Below, one piece after another: positions 1 to 6,964 of a stretch of DNA of 14,656 nucleotides. Below the pieces are notes generated by a model. That model had not been told where the DNA came from, did no database searches, and was given only the letters and a program-made list of their open reading frames with translations. Each line of letters begins with the position of its first letter. Positions within the stretch are counted from its first letter, which is position 1. Origin of the DNA: Flavobacteriaceae bacterium TMED81 (GTDB lineage Bacteria > Bacteroidota > Bacteroidia > Flavobacteriales > Flavobacteriaceae). Both the position numbers and the translations under genes were made by a program. The stretch is taken from contig NHEI02000015.1 in NCBI GenBank assembly GCA_002171575.2, forward strand, positions 8,316 through 22,971, written 5' to 3'.

Positions 1-25
1 AAAAAATAGAAAATTCGAAATTTAA

Positions 26-46
26 AACCCCTAAAATTGAGGGGTT
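26..46. terminator. Short hairpin, possible terminator of the gene left of the window
   Basis: AACCCCT at 26-32 pairs perfectly with AGGGGTT at 40-46 across a 7-base loop. No clean T-tract follows, so terminator activity on the + strand is weak. The right arm overlaps the first palindromic motif, so the structure may instead be part of that regulatory repeat. Confidence 0.3.
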
Positions 47-107
47 GTAAACAAAACTGTAAAAACATTGATTTTTATACCTCTATAAAGTGAGGGGTTG
101 TTTACAA
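45..107. promoter_or_regulatory. Twin palindromic motifs upstream of nhaD (putative operator pair)
   Basis: Two 19-base near-identical segments lie at 39-57 and 92-110 and differ only in the central AA/TT. Each contains a perfect 10-base palindrome, TTGTAAACAA at 45-54 and TTGTTTACAA at 98-107, preceded by GAGGGG. The 53-base spacing is close to five helical turns, so both would face the same side of the DNA. They lie upstream of the nhaD -33 element. A dimeric regulator binding cooperatively is an inference; no regulator is identified. Confidence 0.4.
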
Positions 108-146
108 AACCTCTGAATATTTCCTACTTAAAACTAACGTAAGTTT

Positions 147-179
147 TTTGGCGAAAATTAAAACGAGGTAGTATATTTG
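147..179 (+). promoter_or_regulatory. nhaD promoter (Bacteroidota -33/-7 type)
   Basis: TTTG at 147-150 and TATATTTG at 172-179 are separated by 21 bases, a full match to the Bacteroidota sigma-ABfr consensus. Transcription would begin near 183-187, leaving a leader of only about 10-15 bases before the ATG at 198. Confidence 0.75.
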
Positions 180-197
180 ATTCCACAAAATTGATAA

Positions 198-1520
198 ATG
201 GAAACGATCATTATTATAGTATTTGTACTTGGTTACCTCGCAATCACGCTTGAGCACAACCTTCACATTGACAAACTTATTCCTGCACTTGCCATGATGG
301 CCATTTTATGGGCAATGATTGCCTTGGGGCACTTGGATGTGTTTGACATCGATGCGGTCAATAAACAACTATTGCCGACGCACATCGAAGAAGCCCTTTT
401 GCACCATCTGGGTAAAACAGCAGAGATTCTAGTCTTTCTCTTGGGTGCGATGACGATTGTTGAAATCATTGATTATTTTAATGGTTTTGCGACAATCAAA
501 CAGTTTATCCGAACACGAAATAAGGTTCGCTTACTTTGGATTTTTGCTTGTTTGGCTTTTGTTCTTTCAGCGATTATTGATAACCTGACTGCTACCATTG
601 TACTTGTCACCATCTTACAAAAAGTCATTCACGATCGAAACCTTCGGTTGTGGTTTGCCGGAATGATCATTGTCACTGCCAACGCTGGTGGTGCGTGGTC
701 TCCGATTGGCGATGTCACCACCACAATGTTGTGGATTGGTAAAAAAGTAACGACCCCCGAATTGATAAAATACCTAATTGTACCTTCTTTGGTATGTATG
801 ATCGTACCCACCTTTATCGCAAGTCGTTATAAAATTTTCAGAGGAGAAATTGATAAGATGGACGACAAAATCGAGTTGACGCCAAAGGGACCAACCATGC
901 TTTATCTTGGACTTGGGTCGATTTTATTTGTTCCTATTTTCAAAACAGTAACGCATTTACCACCCTATGTTGGGATGATGCTTTCGCTTGCTGTGGTCTC
1001 TGTTTTTGCGGAAGTGTACAGTCGCTCCAAAGCGTTTGTGGAAGCCAAGTCAAGTTCTGGTGCGCACACGCATCACAATCCAGTACACGTAGCATTGACT
1101 AAAATTGAGATGCCGAGTATCCTATTTTTCTTGGGGATTTTGATGGCTGTTGCCGCTCTTGAGTCTCTTGGGTTGTTATTTGGATTTGCACAAGACCTGA
1201 ATGCTGCAATTCCCAACTCCGATATCGTGGTTGCAATCTTTGGATTTATCTCTGCTATTATCGACAATGTTCCCTTAGTCGCTGCAAGTATGGGAATGTT
1301 TTCAGAGCCGATTGATCATCCGCTTTGGCATGCCATCGCATTTGCTGCCGGAACAGGTGGTAGCATGATTATTTTTGGATCAGCAGCTGGCGTTGTTGCC
1401 ATGGGAATGGAGAAAATCAACTTTTTCTGGTATTTAAAAAACATTTCTTTCCTGGCACTTATTGGCTCTGTTTCTGGTTACCTAACCTTTATGCTGTTTA
1501 GAGATTACATCTTGGTGTAA
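198..1520 (+). CDS. nhaD: NhaD-type Na+/H+ antiporter
   Basis: Inner-membrane sodium/proton antiporter of the NhaD family (ion transporter superfamily), which exports Na+ in exchange for protons. The 440-residue protein is hydrophobic almost throughout, with about a dozen likely membrane segments. Two matching motifs, SAIIDNLTA (124-132) and SAIIDNVPL (352-360), mark the internally duplicated, inverted-topology halves. AGGAWSPIGDVTTTMLW (163-179) and GTGGSMIIFGSAAG (385-398) are the accompanying family motifs. A hydrophilic loop near 275-298 holds a small histidine cluster (His290, 292, 293, 297). ATG 198 lies just after a good promoter and gives the usual length. The stop codon directly abuts the folC ATG, so the two genes are probably co-transcribed and translationally coupled. 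Family assignment is confident; ion specificity is inferred. Confidence 0.93.
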   Translation: METIIIIVFVLGYLAITLEHNLHIDKLIPALAMMAILWAMIALGHLDVFDIDAVNKQLLPTHIEEALLHHLGKTAEILVFLLGAMTIVEIIDYFNGFATIKQFIRTRNKVRLLWIFACLAFVLSAIIDNLTATIVLVTILQKVIHDRNLRLWFAGMIIVTANAGGAWSPIGDVTTTMLWIGKKVTTPELIKYLIVPSLVCMIVPTFIASRYKIFRGEIDKMDDKIELTPKGPTMLYLGLGSILFVPIFKTVTHLPPYVGMMLSLAVVSVFAEVYSRSKAFVEAKSSSGAHTHHNPVHVALTKIEMPSILFFLGILMAVAALESLGLLFGFAQDLNAAIPNSDIVVAIFGFISAIIDNVPLVAASMGMFSEPIDHPLWHAIAFAAGTGGSMIIFGSAAGVVAMGMEKINFFWYLKNISFLALIGSVSGYLTFMLFRDYILV

Positions 1521-2726
1521 ATGAATTACAGCCAAACCCTCGCTTGGTTGTTCAAACGCTTGCCCATGTATCAGAGGGTTGGTGCGCCAGCCATGCGTTT
1601 GGGATTGGATCAAATGAATCGCTTGAGTGCTGCGTTGGGAAATCCCCATCACAGCTTGAAGTGCATCCATATTGCTGGAACCAACGGCAAGGGCTCTACG
1701 GCACATATGTTGGCGTCGGTTCTCCAAACAGCTGGATATACAGTCGGACTTTATACCTCTCCCCATGTAAAGGATTTTCGAGAGCGAATCAAAATCAATG
1801 GACAACCGATTGATAAAGACATTGTTGTTGATTTTGTGAATGAAAATTTCGAGACACTTGAAGCGAGGAACTACTCGTTTTTTGAAGCGACAGTTGGTAT
1901 GGCGTTTTCTTCCTTTGCGAAAACGCAAGTGGATGTTGCCATTATTGAAGTTGGCTTGGGCGGACGACTTGATGCCACCAATATCATAACCCCTATTTTA
2001 TCAATCATTACCCATATCAGCAAGGATCACCAACAGTTTTTGGGAAATACAGTCGAAGCAATTGCTGCGGAAAAGGCAGGGATTATCAAAGAGAATGTGC
2101 CTGTTGTCCTGGGTCAGAATAAGGAATCGGTGCAAAAGGTGATTCTTGACAAAGCCAAATCTTTATCCTCACCTGTATTTTTTGCGAATCAAACCGAAGC
2201 TTATGCGACGGACTTGCTCGGAGATTATCAGAAAGAGAATCTTGCCACTGCATACATGGCTCTACAAGCCCTAACAGAATTTGACGTCAATGAAAACCAT
2301 ATTCGAGAGGGGCTGCAAGCGGTTGCTAAAAACACAGGTCTACAGGGTCGATGGCAGATCATAGAGGACTCACCAACCGTGATTGCTGATGTTGCGCATA
2401 ATGAAGCGGGAATTGCAGTTGTGATGAATCAACTGCAATCAATGACTTATGACCATCTCCATATTGTATTTGGTATGGTAGAGGATAAAGATTTTAAACA
2501 AATTCAGCAACACCTACCCAAGGATGCGACCTATTATTTTTGTAGCCCCAAGGTCGTTCGTGCAAAGGCAGTTGATCAGTTATTTGCGGAGACCAATCGT
2601 TTTGGATATAACGGTAAACCCTATGCGTCGGTTTCAGACGCTTTACATGCTGCAAAAACGATGGCGTCCCCTTCGGACATCATCCTTGTTTGTGGGAGTT
2701 TATTTGTCGTTGCAGAAGTGATATAA
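1521..2726 (+). CDS. folC: Bifunctional dihydrofolate synthase / folylpolyglutamate synthase
   Basis: Cytoplasmic Mur-ligase-type enzyme that adds L-glutamate to dihydropteroate and further glutamates to tetrahydrofolates, using ATP. At 401 residues it is close to the usual 400-430. The P-loop GTNGKGST is at 53-60, followed by YTSPHVKDFRERI (78-90), the conserved EVGLGGRLDATN (143-154) and a DHQQFLGNTVEAIAAEKAGI segment (169-188). ADVAHNEAG in the C-terminal domain matches the family's D-x-AHN motif, with Val replacing the usual Gly. It starts on the base after the nhaD stop, with no room for its own promoter, so it depends on nhaD transcription. No terminator is visible before the tRNA promoter that follows. 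Confidence 0.95.
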   Translation: MNYSQTLAWLFKRLPMYQRVGAPAMRLGLDQMNRLSAALGNPHHSLKCIHIAGTNGKGSTAHMLASVLQTAGYTVGLYTSPHVKDFRERIKINGQPIDKDIVVDFVNENFETLEARNYSFFEATVGMAFSSFAKTQVDVAIIEVGLGGRLDATNIITPILSIITHISKDHQQFLGNTVEAIAAEKAGIIKENVPVVLGQNKESVQKVILDKAKSLSSPVFFANQTEAYATDLLGDYQKENLATAYMALQALTEFDVNENHIREGLQAVAKNTGLQGRWQIIEDSPTVIADVAHNEAGIAVVMNQLQSMTYDHLHIVFGMVEDKDFKQIQQHLPKDATYYFCSPKVVRAKAVDQLFAETNRFGYNGKPYASVSDALHAAKTMASPSDIILVCGSLFVVAEVI

Positions 2727-2731
2727 ATCCC

Positions 2732-2761
2732 TTTGATGTTCAAAAAAAGAGATTATATTTG
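2732..2761 (+). promoter_or_regulatory. tRNA-Val promoter
   Basis: TTTG (2732-2735), an 18-base spacer and TATATTTG (2754-2761) match the Bacteroidota promoter consensus. The predicted start falls a few bases before the mature tRNA 5' end at 2771, so the tRNA can be transcribed independently of folC. Confidence 0.75.
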
Positions 2762-2770
2762 CAACCGCTA

Positions 2771-2845
2771 GGGCGCGTAGCTCAGTTGGTTCAGAGCACT
2801 TGGTTTACACCCAAGGGGTCAGGGGTTCGAATCCCTTCGCGCCCA
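2771..2845 (+). tRNA. tRNA-Val (anticodon UAC)
   Basis: A complete cloverleaf can be drawn. The acceptor stem GGGCGCG (2771-2777) pairs with CGCGCCC (2838-2844). The D-arm GCTC/GAGC is standard. The anticodon stem CTTGG/CCAAG encloses TTTACAC, giving anticodon TAC, which reads GTA/GTN valine codons. The T-arm is AGGGG-TTCGAAT-CCCTT with one G-T pair. The discriminator is A2845. The 3' CCA is not encoded (CAA follows), so it would be added after transcription. Confidence 0.96.
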
Positions 2846-2881
2846 CAATCAAGCGTAACTTTTTTACGTTTTAATTCATAA

Positions 2882-2913
2882 AAAGCGCAACAAGTTTTAC
2901 TTGATTGCGCTTT
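2882..2913 (+). terminator. Terminator after tRNA-Val
   Basis: AAAGCGCAACAAG (2882-2894) pairs with CTTG-A-TTGCGCTTT (2900-2913) around a 5-base loop, with one bulged A at 2904. The T-rich run TTTGTTGTTT overlaps and follows the right arm. The stem is strong for this AT-rich setting and is placed as expected for the end of the tRNA transcript. Confidence 0.7.
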
Positions 2914-2949
2914 GTTGTTTAAATCGTCTGGACTGCAAGGACAGGAAGT

Positions 2950-2957
2950 TACATTTG
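2950..2957 (+). promoter_or_regulatory. Second tRNA-type -7 element
   Basis: TACATTTG fits TAnnTTTG exactly and is followed by GCA, much as the tRNA-Val promoter runs TATATTTGCA. The only -33 candidate is TCTG at 2927-2930, with a 19-base spacer, which mismatches TTTG at one base. The predicted start near 2961-2964 leads straight into the tRNA-like hairpin. Confidence 0.4.
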
Positions 2958-2963
2958 CAGGAG

Positions 2964-3005
2964 CGGTCGGAGAGGGAAGGTCAATCCCTTCGCGCCGACT
3001 TTTTT
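2964..3005 (+). other. tRNA 3'-end remnant / promoter-led minihelix
   Basis: AATCCCTTCGCGCC at 2983-2996 repeats 14 bases exactly from the 3' end of tRNA-Val (2831-2843 region). The segment folds: GTCGG (2966-2970) pairs with CCGAC (2995-2999), and AGGGA (2973-2977) pairs with TCCCT (2985-2989) around a 7-base loop, which is T-arm geometry. Six T's follow at 3000-3005. There is no D-arm or anticodon arm. It could be a degenerate tRNA that lost its centre, a leftover of recombination at the tRNA 3' end, a short stable RNA, or simply a terminator. Confidence 0.45.
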
Positions 3006-3008
3006 AAC

Positions 3009-3034
3009 CTCAGCTTTAAAAGTTGAGATTTTTT
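3009..3034 (+). terminator. Rho-independent terminator
   Basis: CTCAGCTT (3009-3016) pairs with AAGTTGAG (3020-3027) around a 3-base loop, with one G-T pair. It is followed by A and six T's (3029-3034). This is a textbook terminator for + strand transcription, although no intact + strand gene lies between it and the tRNA terminator. That suggests a transcription unit here was lost or is very short. Confidence 0.6.
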
Positions 3035-3082
3035 AACTCTCCTCACTAATTTTATATAATCCTATAATGAACGCTATATAAA

Positions 3083-3874
3083 TTAAATCCTTTTCTTTAA
3101 TTCAACGATATATTTATCCATAATAGAATCGTTTCTAATATCGTTTAGGTCGTAGTTATCAAAATAATCTAAACCTCGTTTTCTGTCAAATCGTGCCCTT
3201 CCACGACTGCGTTTTTCCAAAAATTCCTCGTAACTTTTTATCGCATAATGATTGATACGTATCTGATTTGATACAGGTGTTCTATCCCAAAATCGTTTTT
3301 TAGTAATATTTCCATTCGAATCAATATATCTACCAAGAATAACAGGTCGATGCGCCGAAAAAAAACGTAAAATCAATCTGGGGTTCAGAATGACTTTTAT
3401 ATGACGATTAAGTTTCTGGTCGGGCAAAGAATGGTCTTTAAACCGTTCCATAACAAACCCTTTTTCTCGTTTTTTGGCTCCGCCACTTCCATAGACCAAC
3501 CAATTCATTTGAACTCCTGAAAACCGACCTAAACTACGCAGATAGTCTGGTATGGTTTTGTGCTTGATCGGTACGATAAATTCATCTATATCCAAAAAAC
3601 CCAAATACTTCGTGTGGCGTTTATGCTTCCTCACACAGTTGGCATAAGCCTTAAGTTGCATTTTCTTTCCAGGAAAAAAACAGTACTCTACTAAGTTAGA
3701 ATCGATATAAGGTTGTAATATATCTCGAGTGTTATCGGCACTCTCGTTGTCGTAGATAAAGAACTTTTCAACACCCAACATCTTGTGGTATTCAATCCAT
3801 TCTTGCAAATAACGACATTCGTTTTTGGCAATTGCACAAATGGTTAGATAAAACGGATATTTCCTTGTAAACAT
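3083..3874 (-). CDS. Glycosyltransferase, GT92/DUF23-like
   Basis: Putative GT-A-fold glycosyltransferase acting on a surface glycan; donor and acceptor cannot be read from the sequence. The N-terminal block has CAIAKNECRYLQEWIEYH followed by LGVEKFFIYDNESADN, typical of GT92/DUF23 and related GT2-like enzymes. FLDIDEFIVP supplies the metal-binding D-x-D. HYAIKSYEEF lies near the C-terminus. The ATG at 3874 gives 263 residues. A TTG at 3919 would add 15, but it lies inside a -7-like element (3917-3924), so the later ATG is preferred. No signal peptide is visible. It is divergent from the Stealth gene at 4058. Base composition is clearly more AT-rich than folC or nhaD. Confidence 0.85.
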   Translation of the reverse strand: MFTRKYPFYLTICAIAKNECRYLQEWIEYHKMLGVEKFFIYDNESADNTRDILQPYIDSNLVEYCFFPGKKMQLKAYANCVRKHKRHTKYLGFLDIDEFIVPIKHKTIPDYLRSLGRFSGVQMNWLVYGSGGAKKREKGFVMERFKDHSLPDQKLNRHIKVILNPRLILRFFSAHRPVILGRYIDSNGNITKKRFWDRTPVSNQIRINHYAIKSYEEFLEKRSRGRARFDRKRGLDYFDNYDLNDIRNDSIMDKYIVELKKRI

Positions 3875-3916
3875 AAATCTGAAACCGAAATTTTGTTGCT
3901 TTTCGATTGTATCTAA

Positions 3917-3924
3917 CAAAAATA
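3917..3924 (-). promoter_or_regulatory. -7 element for the GT92-like gene
   Basis: Read on the - strand this is TATTTTTG, an exact TAnnTTTG match. A start near 3911-3913 would give a leader of roughly 37-40 bases to the ATG at 3874. No TTTG is found at the expected -33 distance, so support is partial. Confidence 0.4.
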
Positions 3925-3931
3925 TATTATT

Positions 3932-3966
3932 TAAAGTTTAAACTATAGTTTCACATATAAACTTTA
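3932..3966. repeat. Inverted repeat between divergent glycan genes
   Basis: TAAAGTTTA (3932-3940) and TAAACTTTA (3958-3966) are perfect 9-base inverted repeats. Between them is a perfect 10-base palindrome, AACTATAGTT (3941-3950). The element sits in the intergenic region from which both the GT92-like gene and the first Stealth gene are transcribed, so it is a candidate operator. The 9-mer TAAACTTTA recurs at 7843-7851, upstream of the acetoacetyl-CoA synthetase gene. AT-richness makes chance palindromes more likely. Confidence 0.4.
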
Positions 3967-4010
3967 CTTAAAGGGTATTTCTATTAAACAGAACACGCTT
4001 AGATTTAACT

Positions 4011-4018
4011 TATATTTG
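4011..4018 (+). promoter_or_regulatory. -7 element for the first Stealth gene
   Basis: TATATTTG matches TAnnTTTG exactly, 39 bases before the ATG at 4058. No TTTG lies 17-23 bases upstream, so the -33 half is missing or degenerate, which may mean that an activator is needed. Confidence 0.45.
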
Positions 4019-4057
4019 TTTACAGGTGTCACAACTAATTGAAGGACCACATACTTT

Positions 4058-5056
4058 ATGGAAATAGATTTTGTAATTACTTGGGTGGATATGAATGACG
4101 CTGGGTGGCAACGTGATTTTGTCAAGTATTCAAACAAAACAGAAAATGAAAAGAACTCTGTTTGTAAGGCACGCTTTCGGGATTACGGTTTATTGAAATT
4201 CTGGTTTCGCGGTGTTGAAAAATTTGCCCCTTGGGTACGCAAAATCCATTTTGTAACCTGTGGACAAAAGCCTGAATGGTTGGATGAAAATCATCCAAAA
4301 ATCAACCTTGTCAACCACAAAAATTTTATTCCAGAGCAGTTTTTACCCAGCTACAATTCTGTTGTTATTGAACGTTATTTGCATAAAATTCCTGATCTGT
4401 CAGAGCATTTTGTGTATTTTAATGATGATTTTTACATTATAAATCATTTAGATAAAAGTCGATTTTTTCAAAATGGTTTGCCCTGTGACATTTCCATTTT
4501 TCAATACAACCCAAATTGGTCGCAATGGTACATACGTATCAAGAACAACATAAGACTCATTAATCAACATTTTGACAAAAAAGAGGTCATGAGTCGCTTT
4601 CACGATAAGTGGTACAACCCGATCTACGGAAAAAAATTGTGGATGAATTATGTGATGAAGTTTTATTCAAAATTTATCACCTTACGTACCCCTCACAATG
4701 CACAACCTTTTTTAAAAAGTATGTTTGAAGACGTATGGAAACATTGCGAAAAAGAATTAACAGAAACTTCGGCAAACAGATTTCGAACAGTAACCGATTA
4801 TACCCCTGAGCTATTTCGTGCTTGGCAAATGTGCACTGGTAATTTTACACCTTACAACACCTATAGCGACACCAAAATGTTTGCGCTCATGGTACAGCCA
4901 AAACAGCAAAAAGCTTTACAAGTAATTCGAGACCAATCTTACAAACTTATATGTCTAAATGACAATGTTCGTATCCGTAATTACGAACAGGTTATTGGAA
5001 ATATTAAAGATTCTTTTGAACGTATTTTGCCAGATAAATCGAGTTTTGAACTATAG
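4058..5056 (+). CDS. Stealth-family sugar-1-phosphate transferase (copy 1)
   Basis: Stealth proteins transfer hexose-1-phosphate from a nucleotide sugar to a glycan, making phosphodiester linkages; the family includes capsule polymerases and the animal GlcNAc-1-phosphotransferase. All four conserved regions are recognisable in the 332 residues: CR1 IDFVITWVD (3-11); CR2 from RFRDYGLLKFWFRGVEKFAP to KPEWLD (39-76) and on through LPSYNSVVIE to YFNDDFYI (96-127); a CR3-like TPHNAQPFLKSMFEDVW (211-227); and CR4-like LICLND (297-302). The FNDD at 121-124 is the acidic catalytic or metal-binding candidate. No membrane segment or signal peptide is seen, so it is probably cytoplasmic. It is followed 7 bases later by a glycosyltransferase gene, its likely partner. 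The sugar transferred is unknown. Confidence 0.9.
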   Translation: MEIDFVITWVDMNDAGWQRDFVKYSNKTENEKNSVCKARFRDYGLLKFWFRGVEKFAPWVRKIHFVTCGQKPEWLDENHPKINLVNHKNFIPEQFLPSYNSVVIERYLHKIPDLSEHFVYFNDDFYIINHLDKSRFFQNGLPCDISIFQYNPNWSQWYIRIKNNIRLINQHFDKKEVMSRFHDKWYNPIYGKKLWMNYVMKFYSKFITLRTPHNAQPFLKSMFEDVWKHCEKELTETSANRFRTVTDYTPELFRAWQMCTGNFTPYNTYSDTKMFALMVQPKQQKALQVIRDQSYKLICLNDNVRIRNYEQVIGNIKDSFERILPDKSSFEL

Positions 5057-5063
5057 ATTTACT

Positions 5064-5840
5064 ATGCAAAAAAAGAAAATCATTGTATCCTTAACTTCTT
5101 TTCCTGAGGCATTGCCTTTTGCCGCTCGGGCAATACGGTCTATTTTGGAGGGTTCAGTTCTTCCGGATAAAATAGTGCTTTACTTGACGGCTCAACAATT
5201 TCCTAGTGGCAAAACCCCATCAGACCTTCAAGATTTATTAACTCTAAATTCAATTTTTGAAGTTCGATTTTACAATCAGATCATTCGCTCATATACCAAG
5301 TTAATCCCCGCATTACAAGATTTTCCAAATGATATAATCGTAACCGTCGATGACGATGTACGTTTTCATAAGAATATGCTAAAGTGCCTATTGAGTCGCC
5401 ATAAGAAATACCCCAACGCGATCATTGGGCATCGAATAAGACGTATAAAGTTGAATTCGAGGTATAGAAAATGGAAATGCTATAAGCGTATCAGTCTATT
5501 AACACGCAGCTTTAGACCAAGTTATAGAAATTTACAAACTGGAGTTGGTGGCGTTTTATATCCACCTCATTCGTTATCCGAAGAAATGCTAAAGCCTGAA
5601 TTATTTATGAAGTTGGCTCCAACTGTAGACGATATATGGTTTTGGGCTGCAGCAGTTGCAAAGGGCACCAAAATAACTCCTATACCATTTGGGTTTTGGC
5701 GTCAACCCGACCTTGGAAAACCTTCAAAAGTTTCTTTAAAAAGTACAAATGTGTTTTCAAATATTGATGTGAACCGTACAGTTTTTGAAAGTATCATGAA
5801 AAAATACCCAACAATCAAACAACGATTTGAAAGTAAATAG
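5064..5840 (+). CDS. GT-A-like glycosyltransferase paired with Stealth (copy 1)
   Basis: Putative glycosyltransferase of 258 residues. KKIIVSLTSFP opens the protein (4-14), followed by LPDKIVLYLT (33-42), an IRSYTKLIPAL segment (74-84) and TVDDDV (94-99), the expected metal/nucleotide-sugar D-x-D. TGVGGVLYPP (159-168) and DDIWFWAAAVA (189-199) are shared almost unchanged with the second copy at 6954-7748. An open frame extends upstream to 4959, inside the Stealth gene, but the family-like start is the ATG at 5064, 7 bases after the Stealth stop. The two genes are therefore an operon. Specificity is unknown; it may extend the glycan to which the Stealth enzyme adds sugar phosphate. Confidence 0.82.
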   Translation: MQKKKIIVSLTSFPEALPFAARAIRSILEGSVLPDKIVLYLTAQQFPSGKTPSDLQDLLTLNSIFEVRFYNQIIRSYTKLIPALQDFPNDIIVTVDDDVRFHKNMLKCLLSRHKKYPNAIIGHRIRRIKLNSRYRKWKCYKRISLLTRSFRPSYRNLQTGVGGVLYPPHSLSEEMLKPELFMKLAPTVDDIWFWAAAVAKGTKITPIPFGFWRQPDLGKPSKVSLKSTNVFSNIDVNRTVFESIMKKYPTIKQRFESK

Positions 5841-5864
5841 TAATCTTAGATATAAAAGTTTTCA

Positions 5865-5897
5865 CTTCAACTAGGGTAAAAAATAATTGAGTTGAAG
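5865..5897. terminator. Weak hairpin between the convergent glycan operons
   Basis: CTTCAACT (5865-5872) pairs with AGTTGAAG (5890-5897) around a 17-base, A-rich loop. It lies 25 bases after the copy 1 glycosyltransferase stop. The stem is AT-rich and the T-tract after it is interrupted, so termination is plausible but weak. Confidence 0.35.
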
Positions 5898-5940
5898 ATA
5901 TATTTTCATCCTCTAAAAACCAATCAACATAAGTCTACAG

Positions 5941-6001
5941 AAAATTTACACTGGTCATTGTAATATATATTGAGTGCCACACATATATTACAGTAAATTT
6001 T
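5941..6001. repeat. Long imperfect inverted repeat after the convergent operons
   Basis: AAAATTTAC (5941-5949) pairs with GTAAATTTT (5993-6001), and the inner TGTAATATAT (5959-5968) pairs with ATATATTACA (5983-5992), leaving a 14-base loop and a 9-base one-sided bulge (5950-5958). It sits just past the stop of the - strand Stealth gene. It could terminate that operon or stabilise transcript 3' ends. Confidence 0.45.
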
Positions 6002-6013
6002 TAAGTATTTCTT

Positions 6014-6964
6014 TCAATTCTCAAACCCTGATTTTTCAGTAAAGCGGCTGTTCAACCACACTTTTAACTTCATACGGTCGTTGTCATCAGCATATTCAGT
6101 ATCATTCATACAAAAAAATGTGGGGTTAAAATTTTTAAGTTTTTCATAATGCCTATCTTTTTGGATATGAACATGTAGTGACTCATCATTGGAAACATAT
6201 TGTAAATGCCCACGTTTTTCAGCTAAAGCTACATATGAATATACAATACGCTGGACATCATTTGCACTCCGAATATGATTCACTTTGGTAAGATCAATTT
6301 CTTTTTTGAAAATTTGCTCCGCAACACGCAAGCAGTCCCTTTTTAAGTAACTATCTATATTATGATGTGGTAATCCGTTATAAAAAAACCCAAATCTATG
6401 TTTTACTAATTTAGCAGCATTAAATAAAGCTCTACTATATAGTTTGTGAGGCTTTTTGAAAATTTGTTCCCGTAAAAACCAACGAAATCTTCTAAAAGGC
6501 TTTCTATTAAGCCGTATAATAGGGAATCCATCCTTTGTAAAAAATGTAGTTGGTAAAACAGTTTTGTTAAGAAACATATCATCATTTGATAATAGAAAAT
6601 GCTCCGAAAGATTTGGTATTTTATATAAAAAATGTTCTAGTACATTTGAGTTATAACATGGCAAACTTTTATGCGGCAATATGTCATTTTGATCTATAAT
6701 TTGGATTTTAGGATTTGAAATATCGAGCCATTTTGGCTTTTGATTGTCGGTAACAATAAAAACTTTCCTTATCCATGGCGCATATCTTTCAACGGAGCGC
6801 AAGCTGTATTTTAACTCATCATTGTTGACATAACGACCATTAAAATTTGTTGATGAATTTTCCACTTTTCTCTTAATAAAGGCATTGCGCTTTGCCTGCC
6901 ATTTGGGGTCGTTGCCATCTACCCATAGATAAACTAAGTCAATACTAGGGATCTCACTTTTCAT
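6014..6964 (-). CDS. Stealth-family sugar-1-phosphate transferase (copy 2)
   Basis: A second Stealth protein of 316 residues with the same predicted chemistry as the one at 4058. CR1 is SIDLVYLWVDGNDPKW (7-22), closer to the family consensus than in copy 1. CR2 runs from DELKYSLRSVERYAPWIRKV to QKPKWLD (49-81) and continues as LPCYNSNVLEHFLYKIPNL to LLSNDDMFL (101-132). A CR3-like GLPHHNIDSYLKRD (197-210) and CR4-like FFCMND (283-288) follow. ATG 6964 is chosen; a TTG at 6970 would add only two residues. The start overlaps the end of the upstream glycosyltransferase gene by 11 bases, so translation is probably coupled. Outside the conserved regions it is only distantly similar to copy 1, suggesting a different donor or acceptor. 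Confidence 0.9.
   Translation of the reverse strand: MKSEIPSIDLVYLWVDGNDPKWQAKRNAFIKRKVENSSTNFNGRYVNNDELKYSLRSVERYAPWIRKVFIVTDNQKPKWLDISNPKIQIIDQNDILPHKSLPCYNSNVLEHFLYKIPNLSEHFLLSNDDMFLNKTVLPTTFFTKDGFPIIRLNRKPFRRFRWFLREQIFKKPHKLYSRALFNAAKLVKHRFGFFYNGLPHHNIDSYLKRDCLRVAEQIFKKEIDLTKVNHIRSANDVQRIVYSYVALAEKRGHLQYVSNDESLHVHIQKDRHYEKLKNFNPTFFCMNDTEYADDNDRMKLKVWLNSRFTEKSGFEN

Noticed and set aside
39..110. CRISPR or tandem-repeat array upstream of nhaD
   Set aside because: Only two copies exist, the unit is 19 bases, and each copy centres on a short palindrome as expected for a regulator site.
1482..1928. Long open frames antisense to nhaD and folC, and similar ones inside the acetoacetyl-CoA synthetase, pckA and nif3 genes
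   Set aside because: They mirror the codon structure of well-identified genes, have no recognisable protein features and no promoter of their own.
3875..3919. N-terminal extension of the GT92-like protein from a TTG at 3919
   Set aside because: The TTG lies within a -7 promoter match and the added residues have no family character; the ATG at 3874 fits better.
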